DNA of 64,000 bases from positions 44,491-108,490 of the forward strand of contig NZ_FOSW01000007.1 in assembly GCF_900114385.1 (NCBI RefSeq), written 5' to 3'. The stretch's first letter is position 1. Every line of letters starts with the position of its first letter. Below, one piece after another: positions 7,362 to 15,816 of the stretch. The translations under genes and the position numbers were made by a program. The notes under the pieces were generated by a model. That model did not search any database. It worked only from the letters and a program-made list of their open reading frames with translations, and was not told the DNA's origin. The stretch is from Geodermatophilus ruber. GTDB taxonomy: Bacteria > Actinomycetota > Actinomycetes > Mycobacteriales > Geodermatophilaceae.

Positions 7362-9143
7362 ATGACGGAGGGGGTCGGTCCGGGCGGGCCGCAGGTCCCG
7401 CGCACGGCGGCGGAGTGGGAGCGGGTCCGGGAGGCCAAGCACGACGTGCTCTCCCGGGACCCGTTCACGGTGCGCCCGGCCGACCACCCCGGGGTGCGCC
7501 CCGAGGTGGTGGCGTCCTGGCGCCGCTCGCTGCTGGCCGGCGTCGACCCGAATGCGACCCGCTTCCCGGTCGACGACCCCTTCGAGCCGCGGACCCGGCT
7601 GGCGTCGGTCGCCCAGCCGATCATGAACCGGCTGAAGGACCAGATCTCCGACCTCAGCTCCTGGGGCTTCCTCGTCGACCGCGGGTGCCGGCTGCTCACC
7701 GCCGCCGTGGGCGACTTCCCCCAGGCCGAGCGCGTCCTCCGGAAGGACCTGCGACCGGGGACCTGCTTCGCCGAGGACGTCATCGGCACCAACGGGCTGG
7801 GCTGCGCCCACGAGCTGCAGCAGGCATTCCTGATCTCGGGGACCGAGCACTTCCGGACCGACAGCGAGGTGCTGACGACCACCGGGGTGGTCATCCGGGA
7901 CCCGTTCACCCGGAGATATGTCGGCACGCTGGGGGTGCACTGCCGCCGGGAGTACGCCTCGGCGGCGGTGCTCCCACTGGTGGTGGAGATCGGCCGGTCC
8001 ATCGAGGCACAGCTGCTCGCCAGCCGGAGCGACGGCGAACGCGAGTTCCTCGACGCGTTCCTGGCCGCCCAGCGGCGGTTCCGCAGCCCCGTCGTGGCCG
8101 TCAGCCGGCGGCTGTGCGTGGTGAGCACGCGGGCGCGGGAGATCGTGCACGAGGCGGACGAGGACCTGCTGCGTCGCATCGTGGCCGAGTCCGGCGGAGC
8201 CCCCTCAGGCCGGACGGTGCGCCGGCGGTTGAGCTCGGGCGCCACCGTGACCGTCCGGGTGCTGCCCGTCGAGCAGCCGCGGGGCGAGTTCGCCGCCGTC
8301 CTGGTGCTGGAGCCGGTGGCTGCGGACCGGCCGGCCCCGGGTCCGGCGGCCGGCCCCGAGCCGGCCCCGGCCGACCTCCCCACCCTGCTCGACCGCGCGC
8401 TGGGGGCCGGGCGGCCGGTGCTCCTCACCGGCGAGCAGGGCAGCGGCAAGCGGTATCGGGCACGGGAGGTGCTCCGGGCCGGGGCCGGGAACGTCGTCGA
8501 GGTGGACGGCGCCTTGGCCCTCCTGGCCCCCGAGACCTGGCTCCGCCGCCTGCGGGACGCCGTGCAGGACCAGCGCGCGGCGGTGCTCCTGGCCCACGCC
8601 ACGGAGATCCCGCCGTCCCTGACGGCAACCGTGGCCTCACTGGTGGCCGGCGCGCGCACGCCGGTCGTCGGCACCACCGCGGACGACGGCGGCGAGGACG
8701 GCACCGTGCTCGCCGTCCGGGAGAGCTTCCCCGTGATCCTGACCGTTCCCCCGCTCCGCGACCGCCGCGGCGAGTTCCCGGAACTCTGCCGCAGCATCCT
8801 GGCCGACCTCGCCGAAGCCGACGGCCGGGCGGTGACGCTGGCGCCGCGGGCCCTCGCGGCCCTGCTGGCCGGGGACTGGCCCGGCAACGTCCGCCAGCTG
8901 CTGCAGGTGCTGGCCAGCGCCCGCATCCGCGCGGACGGTCCGGAGATCGGCCTGCACCACCTCCCCGCCCGGTTCCGCGGCGGCGCACCCGGCCGGCCGC
9001 TCGGCGAGATGGAGCGCGTGGAGCGGCAGGCCCTCGCGGCGGCGCTCCGCGAGACCGGCGGCAACCGCAACGCCGTCGCCGACCGGCTCGGCATCTCGCG
9101 GGCCACCGTCTACCGCAAGCTCAAGCGCTACGAACTGCACTGA
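7362..9143 (+). CDS. AcoR-type GAF/AAA/Fis transcriptional regulator lacking GAFTGA
   Basis: The product has 593 residues. A GAF-type sensor spans about 90-240 (ending near DPFTRRYVGTLGVHC and LVVEIGRSIEAQL), a reduced AAA+ domain about 330-530 (Walker-A-like TGEQGSGKRY, GDWPGNVRQLLQVL), and a Fis helix-turn-helix sits at the end (LAAALRETGGNRNAVADRLG). The sigma-54 contact loop GAFTGA is absent, as expected in actinobacteria, which lack sigma-54. Activation must therefore work differently from classical enhancer-binding proteins. It lies between the LLM and SDR genes and probably controls them. The ATG at 7362 has only a weak ribosome site, so translational coupling is possible. Confidence 0.92.
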   Translation: MTEGVGPGGPQVPRTAAEWERVREAKHDVLSRDPFTVRPADHPGVRPEVVASWRRSLLAGVDPNATRFPVDDPFEPRTRLASVAQPIMNRLKDQISDLSSWGFLVDRGCRLLTAAVGDFPQAERVLRKDLRPGTCFAEDVIGTNGLGCAHELQQAFLISGTEHFRTDSEVLTTTGVVIRDPFTRRYVGTLGVHCRREYASAAVLPLVVEIGRSIEAQLLASRSDGEREFLDAFLAAQRRFRSPVVAVSRRLCVVSTRAREIVHEADEDLLRRIVAESGGAPSGRTVRRRLSSGATVTVRVLPVEQPRGEFAAVLVLEPVAADRPAPGPAAGPEPAPADLPTLLDRALGAGRPVLLTGEQGSGKRYRAREVLRAGAGNVVEVDGALALLAPETWLRRLRDAVQDQRAAVLLAHATEIPPSLTATVASLVAGARTPVVGTTADDGGEDGTVLAVRESFPVILTVPPLRDRRGEFPELCRSILADLAEADGRAVTLAPRALAALLAGDWPGNVRQLLQVLASARIRADGPEIGLHHLPARFRGGAPGRPLGEMERVERQALAAALRETGGNRNAVADRLGISRATVYRKLKRYELH

Positions 9144-9206
9144 TCCGCGGTCCGGCGGCCCGACGTCGCCCCGCGTCCGACGACATCGACCCGAAGGAGA
9201 CCGAGC

Positions 9207-10022
9207 ATGTCCCGCACTGTGGAGTTCACCGGTACGACGGCAGTGGTGACGGGAGGCGCCTCGGGCATCGGCAAGGGCCTGGCCCGGGCGTTCCTCGCCA
9301 GCGGCTGCCATGTCGTGATCGCCGACGTCGACGAGGCCGCGCTGGCCGCCGCCGCGCACGAGCTGGGCGTCCTCGGGGTGCGGACCGACGTCACCGACCC
9401 GGACAGCGTGAGCGCCCTGGCCGAGCGCGCCGTGGCCGAGTTCGGCGAGGTGCACGTGGTCTGCAACAACGCCGGCGTGGGCCCCCAGGGCCCGATCGCC
9501 GGGCTCGGGCTGGACGACTGGCGCTGGATGCTCGACGTCAACCTCTACGGGGTCATCCACGGGCTGCAGGCGTTCCTGCCGGTGCTCGAGCGCAACGACG
9601 ACTGGGGCCAGGTGGTCAACACCTCGTCGATGTCGGTGTTCTTCCCGCCGGCCGGGCTCGGCCCCTACGTCGCCGGCAAGGCCGCCGTCCTGGGCCTGAC
9701 CGAGGTGCTGGCCGCCGAGCTGCAGGCGGCAGGATCCCTCGTCGGCGCCACCGCGCTGCTGCCCGGCGCCGTGCACAGCAACATCAAGAACAGCCTGCGG
9801 ACCCGTCCCTCGACCGGTGCGACCGCCCTCCGCGACGTCGACGTGTCCCTGTCCGGGCGGCACCGCTTCCTCGACCCCGAGGACGTCGGCGCGATGGTGG
9901 TCGAGGCCGTCCGGCGCAACGACCCCTACGTGGTGACCCACGGCGAGTGGCTGCCGCGGGCGGCCGACCGGCACGCGCGCCTCCAGGCGGCCTTCCCGGC
10001 CGAGGACGCGGTCGCCGGCTGA
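9207..10022 (+). CDS. Short-chain dehydrogenase/reductase
   Basis: This is a 271-residue classical SDR. It has the nucleotide-binding TGGASGIGKG near residue 15, NNAG near 90, a catalytic Ser in NTSSMS and the YxxxK pair in YVAGK. It would oxidise or reduce an alcohol or ketone with NAD(P)H. The ATG at 9207 follows a strong AAGGAGA. It sits 63 bases after the AcoR-type regulator, so with the LLM enzyme it forms a likely oxidative catabolic set. The exact substrate is not visible. The gene ends at a 32-bp GC palindrome. Confidence 0.93.
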   Translation: MSRTVEFTGTTAVVTGGASGIGKGLARAFLASGCHVVIADVDEAALAAAAHELGVLGVRTDVTDPDSVSALAERAVAEFGEVHVVCNNAGVGPQGPIAGLGLDDWRWMLDVNLYGVIHGLQAFLPVLERNDDWGQVVNTSSMSVFFPPAGLGPYVAGKAAVLGLTEVLAAELQAAGSLVGATALLPGAVHSNIKNSLRTRPSTGATALRDVDVSLSGRHRFLDPEDVGAMVVEAVRRNDPYVVTHGEWLPRAADRHARLQAAFPAEDAVAG

Positions 10023-10029
10023 CCGCCGG

Positions 10030-10061
10030 CCGCCGGCGGGCCCGTACGGGCCCGCCGGCGG
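10030..10061. terminator. Perfect 32-bp GC palindrome between convergent genes
   Basis: The 16-bp arms are perfectly complementary with no spacer, centred at 10045/10046 on CCCGTACGGG. The site lies between the SDR stop (10022) and the convergent tannase stop (10062), so it is a likely bidirectional terminator. There is no T-run, which is common for actinobacterial terminators. Confidence 0.75.
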
Positions 10062-11540
10062 TCAGCGGGGGGGCAGCTCGAGCCGGGTGCCCTCGGCGCG
10101 CACGAACGCGGCAGCGTCGTCCGGGTCGCCCTCGCCGGTCCAGCGCGCCACGCCCGGGTAGGGGAACAGCGGCCGGGTCTGCACCACGGCGCCGCCGTCG
10201 TCGACCCGGGCAGCGGTGAGCTGCTCCGGCGCCCGGCCGTTCTCCACCCACTCGACCACCGCCTCGAACTGGCCGGTCGGCTGCGGACCGACCCCGCCGC
10301 TGCAGTGGCCCACGCCGGGGGCGAGGAACAACCGCAGGAACTCGTCGGTGCGCTCGGCGCCGAGCCGCGCCCGGACCCGCTCGTAGTAGTCGACGGTGCC
10401 CTGGAACGGGATGCCGAAGTCGGCCGCCCCGTGCCACAGCAGGATCTTGCCGCCGCGGTCGGCGAAGGCCGACAGGTCCGGGTCGTCGGCGGCCAGGACG
10501 GCGGAGTACATCTCGACCGCCTGGTCGAAGTAGGCCTCGAACCCCTCGTGGGTGAGGGTGCGCCAGTCCCAGGACGGGTCCTGCTCCAGGAACAGGCTGA
10601 TCCACCACAGGTCGAACACGAACGGCTTCCCCACCAGCTCGCCGTCGACGACGGCGGTGTCGTGCAGCCCCGCGAAGGGCGCCCCGGGGGCCAGGCCGTA
10701 CCAGAGGAACTCCCCGTTGCGCCGCCGCGGGCCCTCACCGATCTTGCGGATCACCTCGACGTCGGCCGCGGTGAGCTCGCCGTCCGGCGTCGGCAGGCCG
10801 ACCAGCTGGGTGAAGTCGACGGTGGCGCCCAGCGGGTCGCCGACCACGCGGTCGCGGATGCCGTCGCCGACGGTGTCGCACTGGTCGACGATGGCCGCCA
10901 GGGCGGCCTCGAACTTGGCCGCGGAGACGAAGTTCCCCGCCTCGAGCATGACCAGCTGGCCCCAGATCTGGCCGGTCTGCATCCGCGGCCAGTTGATGGC
11001 CGGGGCGCCGGAGAGGATGCCGTCGTAGTCGGCCGGGTAGCGCTGGGCCTCCATGAGGCCCTGCCGCCCGCCGGTGGAGCAGCCGTTGAAGTAGGAGTAG
11101 GCCGGCGGCCGGCCGTAGTAGGCGGTCACGACTGCCTTCGCCGCGACGGTCATGTCGTGGATGCCGAGGTGGCCGAAGTCCTTGATCCGCTGCCAGGAGA
11201 GCCGGTTGCGGTCGTCGAGCGCGAACGACGCGGTCGCGTCGGGGTGCCCGGCGTCGGTAGCCGCGGCCGCGTACCCGGCGCGCAGCGGGTCGAGCAGGAA
11301 CTCCGGCGAGCCGCCGAGGAACCCTCCGCCGCCGACGCCCTGGAAGCGGCCGTTCCAGGTGTCGGCCGGCAGGTACACCCAGACGGTGACGCGGTCACCG
11401 GCCGGCGGGTGGGTGATGGTGAGCTGGACGCGGCAGGAGGGGGGCGTCGTCGCGTCCCCGGGGTCATCGACCACCGAGTCGACGGTCGTGTTGGTCAGCG
11501 ACAGCGAAGCGAGACGGCTGGAGTCTCCCGGAACCGGCAT
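10062..11540 (-). CDS. Tannase / feruloyl esterase family hydrolase
   Basis: The product has 492 residues. It carries the family CS-D-HC signature: C154-S155 in FNGCSTGGRQG, an Asp in LWHGAADFGIP, and H-C in APGVGHCSGG near residue 410. In this family the two Cys form a disulfide next to the catalytic triad. Other marks are the GGFLGGSPE oxyanion region and the SGAPAINWPRMQ segment. The family cleaves ester bonds of gallate or ferulate conjugates. No signal peptide is apparent, unlike many secreted members, so a cytoplasmic or atypically exported enzyme is implied. The ATG at 11538-11540 has a weak AGGATC upstream. Its substrate is unproven. Confidence 0.92.
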   Translation of the reverse strand: MPVPGDSSRLASLSLTNTTVDSVVDDPGDATTPPSCRVQLTITHPPAGDRVTVWVYLPADTWNGRFQGVGGGGFLGGSPEFLLDPLRAGYAAAATDAGHPDATASFALDDRNRLSWQRIKDFGHLGIHDMTVAAKAVVTAYYGRPPAYSYFNGCSTGGRQGLMEAQRYPADYDGILSGAPAINWPRMQTGQIWGQLVMLEAGNFVSAAKFEAALAAIVDQCDTVGDGIRDRVVGDPLGATVDFTQLVGLPTPDGELTAADVEVIRKIGEGPRRRNGEFLWYGLAPGAPFAGLHDTAVVDGELVGKPFVFDLWWISLFLEQDPSWDWRTLTHEGFEAYFDQAVEMYSAVLAADDPDLSAFADRGGKILLWHGAADFGIPFQGTVDYYERVRARLGAERTDEFLRLFLAPGVGHCSGGVGPQPTGQFEAVVEWVENGRAPEQLTAARVDDGGAVVQTRPLFPYPGVARWTGEGDPDDAAAFVRAEGTRLELPPR

Positions 11541-11693
11541 GCCCGGATCCTGTCAGCGCGGGCAACCTGCGCCACGCCCGCTTCCGCCAGCAGGAACGGT
11601 CAGTCTGCGGCGACACGCGGCACCGGCCGCACGTCACGGGCACCGGGGAGTTCGTGCGCAGAACGTGCACCGAGCGCCGCCGCTGCCGCCGAC

Positions 11694-12206
11694 TCACGGC
11701 CCGCGCAGCTGCCCGTAGATGCGGGCGAGGTCCGGCAGCTGGTGGTGGGCGTTGAGGCCGCTCGGGTTCGGCACCACCCAGGTGGCCGCTCCCCCGATGC
11801 GCTCGGGCTGCGGACCCGTGGTGGCCCGCGGGCGGTCGAAGGCGCGCCGCCAGGCGGTGATGCCCAGGACCGCCAGCACCCGGGGGCGGTAGCGGGCCAC
11901 CAGCTCGGCCAGGGCCACCGCGCCGGCCCGCAGCTCGACCGGGTCGAGCTCGGCGGCCGCCCGGGTCGGCCGGTCGACGAGGTTGGTCACGCCCAGGCCG
12001 TAGCGGGGCAGCTCGCCGTCCTCCTCCGGCGCCAGCCGCCGCGGGGTGAGGCCGGCCAGGTGCAGCGCCGGCCAGAACCGGTTGCCCGGGCGGGCGAAGT
12101 GGTGCCCGCGGGCGGCCGACAGCAGGGAGGGGTTGATCCCGCAGAAGAGGACGTCGAGGCCGGGTGCGATCACATCGCGCAGCGGCTTGGCCGTCGTCCG
12201 CTCCAC
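11694..12206 (-). CDS. mug: G/T(U) mismatch-specific DNA glycosylase
   Basis: The product has 170 residues and belongs to the Mug/TDG branch of uracil-DNA glycosylases. It carries FCGINPSLLSA (active-site motif 1), RFWPALHLAG, GLGVTNLVDRPT and the closing NPSGLNAHH motif. It removes uracil or thymine mispaired with guanine and starts base-excision repair. The start is GTG at 12204-12206 with GAGGATGGGGG upstream; the frame stays open far upstream only because of the antisense repeat gene. It is divergent from the nonapeptide-repeat gene. Confidence 0.9.
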   Translation of the reverse strand: MERTTAKPLRDVIAPGLDVLFCGINPSLLSAARGHHFARPGNRFWPALHLAGLTPRRLAPEEDGELPRYGLGVTNLVDRPTRAAAELDPVELRAGAVALAELVARYRPRVLAVLGITAWRRAFDRPRATTGPQPERIGGAATWVVPNPSGLNAHHQLPDLARIYGQLRGP

Positions 12207-12308
12207 GCCCCCATCCTCGGGCACCGCCGACCGGCAGTCACCCGGAACGGATGAGGGCCCCGCCCGCCGGCCGGGCCACGCTGGGGTGCCGCGACGAAGG
12301 GGGCGGGC

Positions 12309-13268
12309 ATGACCGGTGCCGAGCCCGCGGGACCCCTGCCGGCGGTCGCACGGCCGGCGCCCGCCGCGCTGCCGACGGTGCCCCCACCGGCCGGTGCCGA
12401 CCTCGCGATCGGGCTGGCCGCCCTGGCCGTGGCCGCCACCCGCGCAGCCGGGCGCCTCCCCCGGACCGCGTGGGCCCGCCTGCCCCTGCCCGCGGCGGTG
12501 CGGAGGGCGGCACGGCAGGCCGGGCAGGCGGTGGCCGCGCACGGCACCGTCGAGCGCGGGGTCGCCGTCGCGCAGCTGCGCCGGCTGGCCGACGCGCTGG
12601 TCCCCCGCGTGGTCGAGGCCGTGCTCACCCGCATCGACGTGGCCGACCTCGTCCGGGCGCACGTCGACCTCGACCGCATCGCCGCCCGGCTGGACGTCGA
12701 CCGGGTGGTCGTGCGGGTCGACCTCGACGCGATCCTCGACCGCCTCGACCTGGACGCGATCGCCGCCCGCCTCGACCTCGACGCCGTCATCGACCGGGTG
12801 GACGTCGACCGGATCGCCGCCCGGCTCGACCTCGAGCCGATCCTCGCGCGGGTCGACGTGGACGCGATCGCCACCCGGCTCGACCTCGACGCCGTCATCG
12901 ACCGGGTGGACGTCGACCGGATCGCGGGCCGCCTGGACCTCGAGCCGATCCTCGCGCGGGTCGACGTGGACGCGATCGCCACCCGCCTGGACCTCGACGC
13001 GATCGTCGAGCGGCTCGACGTCGTCGGCCTGACCCGGTACGTGCTGGACCAGATCGACCTGTCCGGGCTGATCCGCGCCTCCACGGGGTCGATCAGCTCC
13101 GACGTGGTCCGCGGTGTCCGCAGCCAGGGCGCGGATGCCGACCGGGCGGTGGAGCGGATGGTCGACCGGCTCCTCCTGCGCCACCACGGGCGGCACAGCA
13201 CGAACGACGGACCGGCCGGCGGGACGGCGCCCGGTCCGGACGGGGCCCCCGGCCGTGGCCGCCCCTGA
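12309..13268 (+). CDS. Nonapeptide-repeat protein of unknown function
   Basis: The product has 319 residues. After an Ala/Pro-rich start and a helical stretch, it contains 13 consecutive nine-residue repeats of pattern D-[LV]-[DE]-x-[IV]-x-x-R-[LV], such as DLDAIAARL, DVDRIAARL and DLEPILARV. Degenerate units flank this block (IDVADLVRAHV, DVVGLTRYV, IDLSGLIRAS). A hydrophilic Gly/Pro-rich tail ends the protein. There is no signal peptide or membrane helix in the repeat block. The regular spacing suggests a helical or solenoid scaffold with one acidic and one basic ring. It overlaps the RDD gene by 14 bases, so the two are translationally coupled. The protein may be a partner of that membrane protein. 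I do not know its function. Confidence 0.9.
   Translation: MTGAEPAGPLPAVARPAPAALPTVPPPAGADLAIGLAALAVAATRAAGRLPRTAWARLPLPAAVRRAARQAGQAVAAHGTVERGVAVAQLRRLADALVPRVVEAVLTRIDVADLVRAHVDLDRIAARLDVDRVVVRVDLDAILDRLDLDAIAARLDLDAVIDRVDVDRIAARLDLEPILARVDVDAIATRLDLDAVIDRVDVDRIAGRLDLEPILARVDVDAIATRLDLDAIVERLDVVGLTRYVLDQIDLSGLIRASTGSISSDVVRGVRSQGADADRAVERMVDRLLLRHHGRHSTNDGPAGGTAPGPDGAPGRGRP
12771..12986. repeat. 108-bp tandem duplication inside the repeat gene
   Basis: Bases 12771-12878 are repeated almost exactly at 12879-12986. The period of 108 bp equals four nonapeptides. The few differences are mostly around GCCGCCCGG versus GCGGGCCGC. High DNA identity suggests a recent in-frame duplication. Confidence 0.9.
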
Positions 13269-13830
13269 CCGGGAGCGCGCCGGCGGCCTTCCGGACGGCA
13301 GCCGGGCCGCGGCGACCGCGCGCTATCCGTGGCGCGCCCCCCACACCCCCGCTCCGGTGCCGGCCGCGCGCCCGGTCGTCCAGGGCCGGCGTGCCGGGCT
13401 GGTCACCCGGCTGCTGGCCAACGCCCTCGACGCCGGGGTGGTGGTCCTCCTCCTGGCCGCCGGGTACGTCGCGGTCGCGGCCGGCCGGTTCCTGCTGGAC
13501 CCGGTGGCCTTCCGGTTCCCGGTCCCGCCCCCGTCCCTGCTTCTGCTGCTCGGCGGCGTCGTCCTGTTCGTCTACTTCGCGCTGGCGTGGGGCGGGGGCG
13601 GGCGCACCTACGGCGACGAGGTGCTCGGCCTGCGGGTGGGCGGAGCTCGCGGGGAGCAGCTGCGGCGACCGCGGGCCACCCTGCGTGCCGCGCTGTGCGT
13701 CGCCTTCCCGATCGGGTTGCTGTGGGTGCTGGTCAGCCGGCGCAACCACTCGATCCAGGACGCCGTCCTGCGGACGTCGGTGGTCTACGACTGGCCCTCC
13801 CCGGACGCCGACGGCGTGCACCGACCCTGA
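13255..13830 (+). CDS. RDD family membrane protein
   Basis: The product has 191 residues. The RDD domain begins at about residue 45 (GLVTRLLANALDAGVVVLLLAAGY), with two further helices (LLLLLGGVVLFVYFALAWGGGGRTYGDEVLGL and LRAALCVAFPIGLLWVLVSRRNHSIQDAVLRT). The R, D and D positions that name the family are present in modified form. The start is taken as GTG at 13255, overlapping the previous gene by 14 bases; a longer frame from 13114 is entirely inside that gene. RDD proteins are poorly characterised, and some act in ion exchange. Coupling to the nonapeptide-repeat protein is the main clue to its role. Confidence 0.85.
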   Translation: MAAPDRERAGGLPDGSRAAATARYPWRAPHTPAPVPAARPVVQGRRAGLVTRLLANALDAGVVVLLLAAGYVAVAAGRFLLDPVAFRFPVPPPSLLLLLGGVVLFVYFALAWGGGGRTYGDEVLGLRVGGARGEQLRRPRATLRAALCVAFPIGLLWVLVSRRNHSIQDAVLRTSVVYDWPSPDADGVHRP

Positions 13831-13919
13831 GTGCAAGCGAGGTCGGGTGCCTCAGGAGCGGGGGGCAGCCGTGTGGAGGGTGGCGGCCAGCGGGCGGGTC
13901 GGCACGACCTGCGGTGAGG

Positions 13920-15427
13920 TCAGAACGGTGGCGGATCGTCGTCCGGGTCCGCCGGTGGTGGAGGTTCCGAGCTCGGTGGAGGTTCCGGGCTCGGTGCTGG
14001 TTCAGGGGCTGGTGGCTGCAGGCCCGGCGGCCGGGTGGTGCGGGTGATGCCGGAGGGGGTGGTCACCTGGAGGACGCCGTCGGCGGTCATGACGAAGCGC
14101 CAGGTCTTGTCCCGGGTCTTGAGCCGGTGGTGGCTGCGGTACAGGCAGCACAGGTTGCCGCAGTCGGTCTGGCCGCCGTCGGCGTGCGCGACGACGTGGT
14201 CGAGGTCGGCCCAGCCGACGCGCTGGCCGCAGTTGAGGAACCGGCAGGCGCGGTCGCGGGTGGTGACGAAGGCGTGCTGCGCACCGGTGGGCGGGTAGGC
14301 CTCGGTGCCCGCCCGCGGCCGAGCAGCGGACAGCTGCAGTCGCCCGCGGGGTGGGTGGGGCAGCCGCGGCGGGCCAGCCGGGCCAGCTGGTCGAGGGTGG
14401 CGGTGGCCAGCAGCGCCCCGCCGGTGTCGGTGAGGGCCAGCACCGCCGCGCCGCCGGGCGGGGACTGCAGCCCCCCGGGGGCGAGGGCCTGCAGGTCATC
14501 CAGCAGTTCCCGCAGGTGCGCGGCGGTGATCGGTGGCCCGTTGACCTCACCGGCCTGGCTGGAGCGCCTCGCGAGGCCGGCCAGGGTGGCGACGATGGTC
14601 AGCCGCGCGGTGACCGCCGGCCGGGAGTCGTCCCAGAGCCGGCGGAGGAGATCGGCCAGCGCCTGCGCCCGCAGCTGGCCGATCGGGCGGGGGTCACCGT
14701 CGGCCTTGAGCATCTGGGCCAGCCGGTCGACGACCTCGTAGCAGGCCGCCGCCGGGGTGGGCAGCTCGGCGGCCAGCGTGCTCATCCCATCCAGCGGTGA
14801 GGGGTAGGTGCGCACGTCGGCCTGCCGCTGGGCCGACCGGCGGCGCTGGCCGACCGCCGCGGCGTCCCGCTCCAGGAGCAGCTGCAGGGCGAGCTTCCTC
14901 AGCGTGCCGATCGAGAGGTCCCCGGCTCGGGGCAGCAGCTGCGCCTCGATCCCGCGGGCCACCTCCGGCCGGGCGTGCACCAGCACCTCGGCCAGCGCCC
15001 TGGCCCGCGCCTCGTCCAGCGTGCCGGCCGCCAGCGCCGCCCAGGTGGCGGGCAGGTTCTCCCGGTAGGTCCAGGCCCGCCGGGCGGCGTGGGAGGCGGT
15101 CCCGCGGCCGCAGGTGAGCACCATCGACAGCTCGTGGGTGAACGACTCCGCCACGCCGGGCAGCTCGCCGTCGGCCGCCCACGACCCCTTCCGCGCCGCC
15201 GGATGGTCATCGGGCAGCGCGGGGGTGTCATCGGCCAGGGCGAGGATCAGCTCGGCCTCGTAGGCGGCGCGCATCGCCTTCTCCGCCTGCAGCCGCGCCA
15301 GCTCCGCGGCCTTCTGCTCCCGCGACAGCAGCGCCACCGGCAGCCGCGACGCCGCCGCGGGCACGCCGACGGCCCAGTCGAGGAGGACCCCCCGATCGAC
15401 ATCGCACCCAGGACCCGCGGCATGCAT
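13920..15427 (-). pseudogene. 13E12/DUF222 HNH endonuclease gene with a frameshift
   Basis: The first frame (15427 down to about 14320) is a DUF222 domain ending in RRGCPTHPAGDCSCPLLGRG. The homology then continues in another frame: TEAYPPTGAQHAFVTTRDR, then CRFLNCGQRVGWADLDHVVAHADGG, then CGNLCCLYRSHHRLKT, a Pro-rich tail and TGA at 13920-13922. This is the standard HNH module with its Cys and His residues. The shift falls in a GC run at about 14305-14325 and is either a real lesion or a sequence error. Read without it, the protein would be about 500 residues. The family is repeated in actinobacterial genomes. An SOS box overlaps the proposed ATG, so the true start may lie slightly downstream. 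Confidence 0.85.
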
Positions 15428-15442
15428 CGAACATAGGTTCGA
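15427..15442. promoter_or_regulatory. LexA (SOS) box
   Basis: TCGAACATAGGTTCGA matches the mycobacterial/actinobacterial LexA consensus TCGAAC-N4-GTTCGA in all twelve defined positions. It overlaps the start of the 13E12-type HNH gene. DNA-damage induction of that gene is therefore expected. Some 13E12-family genes of Mycobacterium tuberculosis are known to be SOS-controlled. Confidence 0.85.
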
Positions 15443-15536
15443 GGTACGGCAGAAACGGGCTGCTCCGGCTCGTGGTTGCTTCGCACGACGGGCGAGATGC
15501 CCAGCGACCGACGTCCCGGCAGCCGGTGGCAGTGAC

Positions 15537-15815
15537 TCAGGAGTTGAGGATCGCCGCCTTCTGCAGCTCGAACTCGGCGTCGTCCAGGACGCCGGTCTTC
15601 CGGAGCTCGCCGAGCTCGCGCAGCTGCGCCAGCTTGGTCGCCGTGTCCGTGCCCGCGGGCGGAGCCGCCGGCCCGGGGGCAGGCGCGGGCTCGGCGTAGG
15701 CCGCCTCCTGGGCGCCCCAGCGCCCCGCCTGGCGGCGGGAGACCCGGTTGGACACGGAGGTGGCGGTCCCGGCGATCACGGCAGTGCGGGCGACGCCTCG
15801 GAGGAGACCCGGCAT
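15537..15815 (-). CDS. Short SHOCT-domain protein
   Basis: The product has 92 residues. It has a short hydrophobic start (LLRGVARTAVIAGTATSVSN), an Ala/Pro linker and a C-terminal SHOCT motif (LAQLRELGELRKTGVLDDAEFELQKAAIL). SHOCT is a short helical module often found at the ends of stress-linked membrane proteins. The ATG at 15813-15815 follows AGGAG, one base after the stop of the DUF6325 gene, so the two are co-translated. It is one of three SHOCT proteins within 6 kb. Confidence 0.88.
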   Translation of the reverse strand: MPGLLRGVARTAVIAGTATSVSNRVSRRQAGRWGAQEAAYAEPAPAPGPAAPPAGTDTATKLAQLRELGELRKTGVLDDAEFELQKAAILNS

Positions 15816-15816
15816 G

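Noticed and set aside
7362..9143. Sigma-54 enhancer-binding protein
   Set aside because: The GAFTGA loop is missing and actinobacteria lack sigma-54, so the regulator is AcoR-like but independent of sigma-54.
12771..12986. Possible CRISPR-like repeat pattern
   Set aside because: The 108-bp tandem units have no unique spacers and encode a regular protein repeat.
12170..13201. Antisense repetitive frames across the nonapeptide gene
   Set aside because: They mirror the DNA repeat. The plus-strand frame has the coherent D-x-D-x-I-x-x-R-L pattern and couples to the RDD gene.
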